A DNA stretch of 9,135 nt from Planctomycetia bacterium (GTDB lineage Bacteria > Planctomycetota > Phycisphaerae > Phycisphaerales > SM1A02), in NCBI GenBank assembly GCA_009936695.1, contig JAACEA010000221.1, positions 1-9,135 of the forward strand, written 5' to 3'. This document shows, one piece after another, positions 1 to 5,598 of the stretch. The stretch's first letter is position 1, and every line of letters starts with the position of its first letter. A program made the position numbers and the translations under genes. The notes below the pieces were generated by a model. It was given only the letters and a program-made list of their open reading frames with translations, had not been told where the DNA came from and did no database searches.

Positions 1-245
1 AGGCCCCCGGCGGCAACCACTGGCATCTCTGGGTGGATCACGCCCGCGGCGGCGCCGCGAGCCTGACGCCGTTGAACTACGCCGGCAAGGTCTCCGAGAC
101 CCTGGCCATCGGTGCCCTTGCAAGCCGCAAGCCCAACCAGCTGATGGAATGGGACGCCAAGGGAATGCAGTTCGTCGGCCAGCCCGAACTGAACAAGTAC
201 GTCACCCGGAAGTATCGGGACGGGTGGAAGGTCGCCGGACTTTGA
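1..245 (+). CDS. Gfo/Idh/MocA family oxidoreductase, C-terminal fragment
   Basis: The reading frame is open from the left edge of the window and ends at TGA 243-245, so only about the last 80 residues are visible. They match the C-terminus of planctomycete NAD(P)-dependent oxidoreductases of the Gfo/Idh/MocA family: an LTPLNYAGKVSETLAIG stretch, a LMEWDAKGMQF segment, then a NKYVTRKYRDGW ending. This region belongs to the substrate-side alpha/beta domain; the Rossmann NAD-binding half lies outside the window. Family members oxidise or reduce sugars, inositols or related polyols, and many planctomycete copies are exported, but the substrate cannot be told from this piece. A strong hairpin follows 27 bases after the stop. 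The Met at 33 is internal and not a start. Family assignment rests on remembered sequence character rather than a search. Confidence 0.75.
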   Translation, partial: APGGNHWHLWVDHARGGAASLTPLNYAGKVSETLAIGALASRKPNQLMEWDAKGMQFVGQPELNKYVTRKYRDGWKVAGL

Positions 246-270
246 ATCGGCGATGAGATCGAGCTAGCAC

Positions 271-305
271 GAGCAGGGCCGCTCCTTCACGGAGCGGCCC
301 TGCTT
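271..305 (+). terminator. Hairpin terminator after the oxidoreductase gene
   Basis: A perfect 14-bp inverted repeat (AGCAGGGCCGCTCC at 272-285 and its complement at 291-304) encloses a 5-base loop TTCAC. A G-U pair can extend it at 271/305. Only a short T stretch follows, so it is a weak fit to the textbook intrinsic terminator, but the stem is long and GC-rich. It lies 27 bases past the oxidoreductase stop and 57 bases before the end of the converging porin gene, so it could insulate both transcripts. Confidence 0.75.
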
Positions 306-361
306 CATGGATCCCCATCAGCGGAGGCGCAGGTCGTCTTCGGCCCCGAGCCGACCGCCGA

Positions 362-1813
362 TCAGAAGGTCGTCGTCAATCTGATTCCGAAGACGTAGAC
401 GGGTCGATCGGGCCCCGTCGCCGGTCGCAGGAGCACCTGGAGGTCGGGGGAGAGCTGCATGCTGTCCGTCAGCTGGATGCGGTAGTACGCCTCCACCAGC
501 TGGATCTCGCGACGCGGCTCGGCGTAGAGATCGGTGGGGCGTGACCAGCTGTAGCCGATTCCGATCGCCTCATCGCGTTTGCCGAAGGGGCGGCTCCACT
601 GGAGGGCGGCGTTGAACTGGCGATCGATCGCCGACATGGCGTTGGTGCTCGAACCGTACTGCAGGAGCACGTCGAGATCGGACGCGACGCCCTGCTCGAT
701 CATCGCGCCCCAGCCCCATTGCCTTGAGGAATCGGAGGATGGCGCGACCTGCAGGCCGCCGAGCAGGGTGTTGCCGAATCCGGCGCCGTTGGACGTTCCC
801 GATTCCGTCGCGCCCAGCAGGGCGGTCGACAACGCCTGATTGGTGCCGGCGAACACCAGGTTCCAGTTCCCGTCGACTTCGGTTCCATCGAGTCCCTCGA
901 GCACCGGGACGAGTCCGACCTGCATCGCGGCCCACCAGCCACCGTCGCCGATGGTTCCGAGGCCCCGGTCGGGGCCGCCGTTCGGATCGGCCCACACCGT
1001 GTTCACGTAGATGCCGTCGGTGGGCACGACCTGAAGGGCGGCGCCACCGGTGTAGGTTCCAAGACTGGAACCAAGCGTGTTCAGGCCATCGAAGGGGCCG
1101 GCCAGGAACTGGCGACTCTCGTCGTTCGCGATCCGGCTCAACTGGATGAACTGATTCGGGTGGATCTTCCCGACGGAGGCGGTCACGCGTTCCTCGCACC
1201 AGGACTGGTGCCAGTAGAGGAGATCCGGGGAGGTGGGATACGTCCACTGGAGGGCGTTGAGGTTGACCGGCGCCGCACCGACCGCCGCGCCCATGGTGTA
1301 CGAGTCGGGTTGGCCGAGCTCGACGCCGCTTCGAAGGAGGAACCCCACGCCGCCACGACCGACCGTGTCGTCGTCGAAGAGCACCCAGTTGAAGCCGAGA
1401 TCCAGTCGCCCCGTCCCGGCATCGCGTGGTTCGTCATCGACACTACGGCTGGCATGCTGATAGAGCAGGGTGTAGTGGATGTTCCACTCGAGTCCGAGTT
1501 CGTCACGCGTCCAATCGGCGAGGTTCCGGAGGGGGCGGACGATCGGCTCCAGCGGATCCGGGAACATCGGATCGAGCGGCTCCGACCGGGGTGCGCCGGG
1601 ATCGGGTGAAGACCCGGAATCCCGGAAGGGGAGGAGCGGGTCGGAACCGCCGTCCGGATCGGCATCCGCCGCAAATCGCGTCCGCTCCACATCGGCAAGC
1701 CGTGGCGTCCCGGGAGCGGCCTTCTCGTCGTTCGCCGCGAGACCGGTCGACGCGAGGGCGAGCGTGGCGAGGAGGCCGACGTGCATGATGCGGTTCATGC
1801 GTCTATCTTTCAT
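362..1813 (-). CDS. OprB-like outer-membrane porin
   Basis: This encodes a 483-residue protein with a Sec signal peptide (MNRIMHVGLLATLALASTGLA, likely cut before ANDEK). A roughly 70-residue Asp/Pro-rich linker with repeated DP motifs follows, then a beta-barrel-like body of alternating hydrophobic and aromatic residues. The barrel carries features of the OprB carbohydrate-selective porin family: WNIHYTLLYQHASR near residue 105, RLDLGFNWVLF, ASVGKIHPNQF, an exposed-loop style WADPNGGPDRGLG, and WGWGAMIEQG. The last residue is Phe, the usual outer-membrane insertion signal. It would form a passive pore for sugars or small solutes. Two starts are possible: ATG at 1811-1813, or ATG at 1796-1798 (478 residues), which places the signal peptide first. 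Neither has a strong ribosome binding site; I slightly favour the shorter form. It is divergent from the SYLF lipoprotein gene. An unrelated barrel family is the main alternative. Confidence 0.75.
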   Translation of the reverse strand: MKDRRMNRIMHVGLLATLALASTGLAANDEKAAPGTPRLADVERTRFAADADPDGGSDPLLPFRDSGSSPDPGAPRSEPLDPMFPDPLEPIVRPLRNLADWTRDELGLEWNIHYTLLYQHASRSVDDEPRDAGTGRLDLGFNWVLFDDDTVGRGGVGFLLRSGVELGQPDSYTMGAAVGAAPVNLNALQWTYPTSPDLLYWHQSWCEERVTASVGKIHPNQFIQLSRIANDESRQFLAGPFDGLNTLGSSLGTYTGGAALQVVPTDGIYVNTVWADPNGGPDRGLGTIGDGGWWAAMQVGLVPVLEGLDGTEVDGNWNLVFAGTNQALSTALLGATESGTSNGAGFGNTLLGGLQVAPSSDSSRQWGWGAMIEQGVASDLDVLLQYGSSTNAMSAIDRQFNAALQWSRPFGKRDEAIGIGYSWSRPTDLYAEPRREIQLVEAYYRIQLTDSMQLSPDLQVLLRPATGPDRPVYVFGIRLTTTF

Positions 1814-1832
1814 CGCGACGCGCCGTCACGCA

Positions 1833-1849
1833 ACCGGCCGGTATCCGGA
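1833..1849. promoter_or_regulatory. Palindromes in the porin/SYLF divergent spacer
   Basis: The spacer between the divergent porin and SYLF lipoprotein genes contains a perfect 10-bp palindrome, ACCGGCCGGT (1833-1842), followed by TCCGGA (1844-1849). A shared operator is possible, but such GC-rich palindromes also arise by chance in DNA of this composition. No convincing -10/-35 pair was recognised. Confidence 0.2.
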
Positions 1850-1884
1850 ATGCGGTGGATGGCCCAGAACACGGGGAATCTCGA

Positions 1885-2544
1885 ATGTCGACATCACACG
1901 TCCCGAATCGCCGGTCGATGCTCCCGCTGTTCGCGGGGATGGTCTTCGGCCTCTCAAGCTGCGGGCCGGACAACATCGCCTACCAGAGTCTTCAGGATGC
2001 CCGGGTCATCGACGGTTTCAGGCTGGACGGGCGGGTCGACGATGCGACGTTCGCCGATGCCGTCGGGGTCGTGGTGATGGAGATCGGCGGCGGTGGACTC
2101 GGCATCGGAATGTACGGCGGCCACGGCGTCGCGATCCGCCGGCTCGCCGACGGTTGGTCGGCGCCACTCCCGCTCGACTACATCTCGGGGAGCATCGGGC
2201 TCCAGATCGGCGGTACCTCCACCGAGATCATTCTCGTGTTCAGGTCGGATTCGGCATTCAACGACTTCGTGTTCGAAGGAACCCGCTTCCTCGCGACCGC
2301 GTCCGGTACGGCGATCAGCGCGTCCGGAGGCGTCGGCGACCCACTCGATGGCGAGGAGACCCTCGTCATCGATCGGAGTTCGGGGCTGTACGGCGGTGCG
2401 GTGATCGGCGGGCTCGGCGTGAGCATCGATGAGAAACTGATGCGATCGTCCTACGGCGCCGAGGTCCTTCCCCTCGACGTCCTTTCGGGCCAGGTGGATC
2501 CACCCGCTGGCGCAACGTCGCTCTGGCGAAGTCTCGACGGTTGA
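1885..2544 (+). CDS. SYLF/YSC84-domain lipoprotein, long form
   Basis: I chose the ATG at 1885 (219 residues) over the in-frame ATG at 1855 because it has a GGGG-containing ribosome site at 1873-1876 and begins directly with a lipoprotein signal peptide. RR precedes a hydrophobic stretch and the lipobox LSSC, with Cys26 as the probable lipidated residue. The mature part is a SYLF (YSC84, PF04366-type) domain: the glycine-rich GVVVMEIGGGGLGIGMYGG near residues 61-78, SGSIGLQIGG at 101-110, a TEIILVFRSDSAF strand-helix, then SSGLYGGAVIGGLGVSIDE and a YGAEVLPLDVLSG ending. SYLF domains bind lipids or membranes in eukaryotes; in bacteria they are mostly envelope lipoproteins of unclear role. It converges on the antiporter gene with only 20 bases between stops. 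A second, shorter SYLF lipoprotein lies beyond the antiporter. Confidence 0.85.
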   Translation: MSTSHVPNRRSMLPLFAGMVFGLSSCGPDNIAYQSLQDARVIDGFRLDGRVDDATFADAVGVVVMEIGGGGLGIGMYGGHGVAIRRLADGWSAPLPLDYISGSIGLQIGGTSTEIILVFRSDSAFNDFVFEGTRFLATASGTAISASGGVGDPLDGEETLVIDRSSGLYGGAVIGGLGVSIDEKLMRSSYGAEVLPLDVLSGQVDPPAGATSLWRSLDG

Positions 2545-2561
2545 CCGCGGCGGGCGCGGTC
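2543..2561. terminator. Candidate shared terminator hairpin between convergent genes
   Basis: GACCGCG (2543-2549) and its complement CGCGGTC (2555-2561) form a perfect 7-bp stem with a 5-base loop. It overlaps the TGA of the plus-strand SYLF gene and ends 3 bases before the antiporter stop codon on the other strand. Position and symmetry suit a bidirectional terminator, but no T-run follows in either direction. Confidence 0.45.
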
Positions 2562-2564
2562 GGC

Positions 2565-4283
2565 TCAGGCCTCGGTGGGCTCCACGGGTTCGGCGAGTGA
2601 CGCATTGGTGTCGCCGGTCATCCTCGAGACGAGCGTCGCGCCGAGAAGCGTTCCTGCAGTGGTCTCCTCGCTGATCACGTGGTCGGCGCCCGCCTCCCGC
2701 ATCGCCTCGACGAATCGGGAATAGCGACCTCGGGCCACGATGATCGCATCGGCGTTCAGGGCTCGGAACTGACTGATCGTGGCCATGGCGATCTGGGGTT
2801 CCGGCAGGGTCATCACCAGGGCCGCGGCACGCTCCGCCACCGCGTGGGCGAGGATCTCCTGCTGGGCCGCGTCTCCGTGTTCCGCGTGATAGCCGGCGGC
2901 ACGGGCGGCGGCCACCAGCCTCGGATTCATGTCGATCACCAGCGGGATGATCCCCGCGAGGGCGGCGGTGTTGGCCACCTCCTCGCCGGCCGGTCCGTAG
3001 CCCACCACGATGGCGTGGCCGGAGATCTCGTCGCGGGGCGTGGTTTCGGGGGGCGCGATCCGCTTCCAGACGTGGAATCGGACCAGCAGGGACTCGATCC
3101 CCCTCGAGAGCGGAAACGCCTTTGCGACCAGCAGTGGTGCGGCGAAGAGCGAGACGAGCGAGGCGCCGATCGCGGCCTGGAACATCGGCGCGTCGATGAT
3201 GCCGGACTTCAACGCCTCGGTTCCGATCACGAAGCTGAACTCGCCGAACTGGGCGAGGCAGAGTGCGGAGGCCAGCGCCACCCGGCGGTGGCTGCCGGTG
3301 ATCCGGATCGCGAACCAGGCGATCATGGTCTTCAGCACCAGTCCCACGCCCAGGATGGCGAGCATCGACTTGAGGATCTCCGGCTGGATGAGCTCGCGGA
3401 CGTTCGCGAGCATTCCCACCGAAGCGAAGAAGAGCGTGAGAAACAGCGCTCGAAGGGCGCCGGTGTCGGCCCGGATCTGACGGGAGATGGAGACGCGGGC
3501 GAGCAGCACGCCCGCCACGAACGCGCCGAGGGCGGGGGACAGCCCGAATGCATGACTCCCCCAGGCGGCGGAAAGGCAGGTGATGATCGCGGTGACGATC
3601 GCGAAGTCGCGATTTCGCCGGAGGATCATGGAGTCGAAGACGCGCGGGAGGATGAATATCCCCACCACGGAGATGGTGGCGGTCATCACGAGCAGGTCGA
3701 TGGCCGCGCTGGCGATCTGGTCACCCACGTCGCCGGCGGTGCTTCCGTCGTCCCCGCCACCGCCGAGCAGGCCGATCAGGATGAGCACCGGGACCAGCGC
3801 GCCGTCCTGGGTGAGCAGCACCGCGAGCGTCGATCTGCCCCGGTTGGACTCGAGCTCGCCACGATCGGTGAGCAGTCGCGCCACCACCGCCGTCGAACTC
3901 AGGGCGACCATGCAGCCGAGGGTCAGGGCCACCCGGAAGTCGAGGCCGAAGAGAAGGGCGACTCCGGCGGCGGCGACGATCGTGATCGAGACCTGGAGGA
4001 TGCCCGCGATCGCGCCTCGGAACCCGAACCCGCGCAGTCGCATCGGGGTCATTTCGAGCCCGATCGAGAAGAGGAGAAGCGCGACGCCGAGCTCCGCGAT
4101 CAGCGTGAAGTTCGAACTGTCACCCACCACATCGAGCACGCTCGGGCCGAGCAGCACGCCGGCCAGCAGGTAGCCGATGATCGCACTGATCCCGATGGCC
4201 TCCAGCACCACCCCCATCGCGACGGCGGAGCCGACGAGGAGGAGGACTTCTCCGAGAATGTTCCATCCGGAGAATTCGGGCAT
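2565..4283 (-). CDS. CPA2 cation:proton antiporter with C-terminal RCK domain
   Basis: This 572-residue protein joins a Na+/H+-exchanger-type membrane domain (residues about 8-395, roughly a dozen hydrophobic helices) to a cytoplasmic RCK/TrkA-N domain (about 421-540). Membrane-domain signatures include IGYLLAGVLLGPSVL (36-50), ELGVALLLFSIGLEM (64-78), LSSTAVVARLL (128-138), LLTQDGALVPVL (156-167) with the probable ion-binding Asp160, and SPALGAFVAGVLLAR (249-263). The RCK domain has the dinucleotide loop GYGPAG (428-433) and an acidic residue, Asp451, ending beta 2, as expected for NAD(H) or nucleotide binding. The architecture matches KefB/KefC/RosB-like exchangers, which move K+ or Na+ against H+ under nucleotide or redox control; the ion cannot be set from sequence. 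The start at 4283 lacks a strong ribosome site. It follows the short SYLF lipoprotein by 52 bases on the same strand, probably as one transcript. Confidence 0.9.
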   Translation of the reverse strand: MPEFSGWNILGEVLLLVGSAVAMGVVLEAIGISAIIGYLLAGVLLGPSVLDVVGDSSNFTLIAELGVALLLFSIGLEMTPMRLRGFGFRGAIAGILQVSITIVAAAGVALLFGLDFRVALTLGCMVALSSTAVVARLLTDRGELESNRGRSTLAVLLTQDGALVPVLILIGLLGGGGDDGSTAGDVGDQIASAAIDLLVMTATISVVGIFILPRVFDSMILRRNRDFAIVTAIITCLSAAWGSHAFGLSPALGAFVAGVLLARVSISRQIRADTGALRALFLTLFFASVGMLANVRELIQPEILKSMLAILGVGLVLKTMIAWFAIRITGSHRRVALASALCLAQFGEFSFVIGTEALKSGIIDAPMFQAAIGASLVSLFAAPLLVAKAFPLSRGIESLLVRFHVWKRIAPPETTPRDEISGHAIVVGYGPAGEEVANTAALAGIIPLVIDMNPRLVAAARAAGYHAEHGDAAQQEILAHAVAERAAALVMTLPEPQIAMATISQFRALNADAIIVARGRYSRFVEAMREAGADHVISEETTAGTLLGATLVSRMTGDTNASLAEPVEPTEA

Positions 4284-4306
4284 GCTGGAAGTCCAACGGG
4301 ATCAGT

Positions 4307-4326
4307 GTTCGATCATCGATTCGAAC
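4307..4326 (-). repeat. Inverted repeat between SYLF lipoprotein and antiporter genes
   Basis: GTTCGA (4307-4312) and TCGAAC (4321-4326) are perfect complements separated by 8 bases. They sit in the 52-base gap between the lipoprotein stop and the antiporter start. As RNA this would be a modest 6-bp hairpin that could tune transcript ends or antiporter expression. No U-run accompanies it, so it is not a clear terminator. Confidence 0.3.
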
Positions 4327-4335
4327 CGGCGTCGA

Positions 4336-4905
4336 TCATTCGACGTCGGCGGGGTAGCAGGAGATCTCCTGGCCACCGATCGCGGCGGACGCCATGAGTC
4401 CACCGTTGGTGGAGACGAAGGCCGCGACGCCGTTCTCGAACTTGGCGTCGAGTGCCGCCCCGGCCTTGACCGCGGAGGCGCTGACGCCGGCGGTGAAGGA
4501 GAACTTGTTGGCGGTGACCATGTTGAAGGCGTCTTCGTCCTTCATGATCACGAGCTCGCTGAAGGTCTCGCCACCGATCTGGAACCCGATCGAGCCGGCC
4601 GCGAGCTTCGCGAGGCCCCAAGGCTGTCCGCCCTTGAAGACCACGCCGTCGCCGCCCTGGCCTCCGAGGATGAGCGCGCCGCTCGCCACGCTCGGGAAGA
4701 CGATCACGCCGTAGGCATCGTCGACGAGCGGCTTGAGGCTGCTGTCCTTCTTGACCATGTTTTCGATCTCCTTCTTCGCCTTGGGCGTCACCTCGTCCAT
4801 CTTGGTGTTCATTTCGGCCTGGGTGCTCGGAACGGAGCCACAGGAGGCAAGGGCGAGCGGGGTGGCGAGAAGTCCGATGATGGCGATGGTCGACAGAGTC
4901 TTCAT
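4336..4905 (-). CDS. SYLF/YSC84-domain lipoprotein, short form
   Basis: I start this gene at the ATG at 4903-4905 (189 residues) and not at the earlier in-frame ATG at 4938. A GAGGA ribosome site lies at 4911-4915, and the protein then opens with a classic lipoprotein signal MKTLSTIAIIGLLATPLALASC, lipobox LASC with Cys22. A charged helix (residues about 30-52) leads into a SYLF domain: DDAYGVIVFPSVASGALILGGQGG (62-85), AGSIGFQIGGETFSELVIM (103-121), FSFTAGVSASAVKAG (135-149) and a GGLMASAAIGGQEISCYPADVE end. Small bacterial YSC84-type lipoproteins of this length are common and their function is unknown; membrane association is expected. It is the first gene of a probable two-gene unit with the downstream antiporter and is divergent from the H-NOX operon. 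Confidence 0.9.
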   Translation of the reverse strand: MKTLSTIAIIGLLATPLALASCGSVPSTQAEMNTKMDEVTPKAKKEIENMVKKDSSLKPLVDDAYGVIVFPSVASGALILGGQGGDGVVFKGGQPWGLAKLAAGSIGFQIGGETFSELVIMKDEDAFNMVTANKFSFTAGVSASAVKAGAALDAKFENGVAAFVSTNGGLMASAAIGGQEISCYPADVE

Positions 4906-4931
4906 GGTGGTCCTCATTCTGATGAAAATGG

Positions 4932-4956
4932 CTGACAAAGGGAGTTAAAGTGTCAG
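4932..4956. promoter_or_regulatory. Inverted repeat CTGACA-N13-TGTCAG in divergent spacer
   Basis: Perfect 6-bp arms (4932-4937 and 4951-4956) lie 13 bases apart in the AT-richer part of the spacer between the SYLF lipoprotein (minus) and H-NOX (plus) genes. Centre-to-centre spacing of about 19 bases (nearly two helical turns) is compatible with a dimeric repressor or activator site controlling one or both genes. I do not recognise it as a known NO-responsive operator such as NorR, NsrR or FNR-type sites. This is inference from symmetry and position only. Confidence 0.3.
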
Positions 4957-4988
4957 AAAGCGAATAGTGACGAACGGGTGGTCGATAG

Positions 4989-5019
4989 TCTCGAAAGCTC
5001 GTCGACGACGAGATCGAGA
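4989..5019 (+). promoter_or_regulatory. Nested dyad just upstream of the H-NOX ribosome site
   Basis: Two nested inverted repeats share one axis: TCTCGA (4989-4994) with TCGAGA (5014-5019), and CTCGTC (4998-5003) with GACGAG (5007-5012) around a GAC loop. Together they make a 12-bp hairpin interrupted by a small internal loop (AAG against A). It ends 6 bases before the GGAGG ribosome site at 5026-5030. It could be an RNA structure affecting translation of the H-NOX gene or a DNA operator; the sequence alone does not decide. Confidence 0.35.
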
Positions 5020-5034
5020 AGAATCGGAGGCTGA

Positions 5035-5598
5035 ATGTACGGACTCATCAACCGAGCGGTCAAGGGGCTGGTCGTCGAGCGGTTCGGATCGGATGCATGG
5101 GACCGCATTCGCATCCGGGCGGGAATCGACGAGGAGGACTTCATCTCGATGGAGAGCTACGACGATTCCGTCACCTACGACCTCGTCGCGGCGGCGACCG
5201 AGGAGCTCGGCCTCGAGGCATCCACCATTCTCGAGGCGTTCGGCGGTTACTGGGTCGAATACACCGCGGTCGAGGGTTACGGCGAGTTGCTGAACTCGGT
5301 CGGGGACACGCTCCCCGAGTTCCTCGCCAATCTCGATCAGATGCACGCGCGGGTGAAGATGGCCTTCCCGGATCTCAAGCCGCCCCGATTTCGAGTCTCC
5401 GACGAATCGGAGGAGGGACTCATGCTGCATTACTTCAGTCATCGCCCGGGACTGGCGCCACTGGTGGTCGGTCTGGTGAAGGGACTGGCCGATCGCTTCG
5501 ATCGTCCCGTCGAAGTGGTCTCGATGCGTGTGGGTGAGGGCGACGACGAACATGACGCGTTCCGGGTCTCCTATCTCCCCGAAGGTTCTTCGCATTGA
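5035..5598 (+). CDS. H-NOX heme nitric-oxide-binding sensor protein
   Basis: This is a stand-alone 187-residue H-NOX (HNOB, PF07700-type) protein, the usual length for the family. It opens with the hallmark MYGLINRAVKGLV. It has the ILEAFGGYWVEYTAVEGYGELL segment (65-86), the proximal heme ligand His104 in LPEFLANLDQMHARV, and the heme-propionate motif Y-x-S-x-R as Tyr133, Ser135, Arg137. In the soluble guanylate cyclase beta-1 alignment, the distal-pocket residue that is Tyr in O2-binding H-NOX proteins falls here on Leu143 (GLAPLVVGL). A cytoplasmic ferrous-heme sensor that binds NO and discriminates against O2 is therefore expected. A strong GGAGG site (5026-5030) sets the start. The stop overlaps the start of the kinase gene by 4 bases, so the two are co-transcribed and probably translationally coupled. 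Stand-alone H-NOX proteins typically regulate an adjacent kinase or cyclase. Confidence 0.95.
   Translation: MYGLINRAVKGLVVERFGSDAWDRIRIRAGIDEEDFISMESYDDSVTYDLVAAATEELGLEASTILEAFGGYWVEYTAVEGYGELLNSVGDTLPEFLANLDQMHARVKMAFPDLKPPRFRVSDESEEGLMLHYFSHRPGLAPLVVGLVKGLADRFDRPVEVVSMRVGEGDDEHDAFRVSYLPEGSSH

Noticed and set aside
1479..2432. 317-codon plus-strand frame spanning the porin/SYLF boundary
   Set aside because: It is Arg-rich and runs antisense to the porin and out of frame with the SYLF lipoprotein gene, which has a lipobox and domain motifs.
2679..4397. 572-codon plus-strand open frame opposite the antiporter gene
   Set aside because: It is an antisense shadow in GC-rich DNA: the composition is dominated by Arg, Gly, Asp, Glu and His with no domain signature, while the minus strand encodes a full antiporter.
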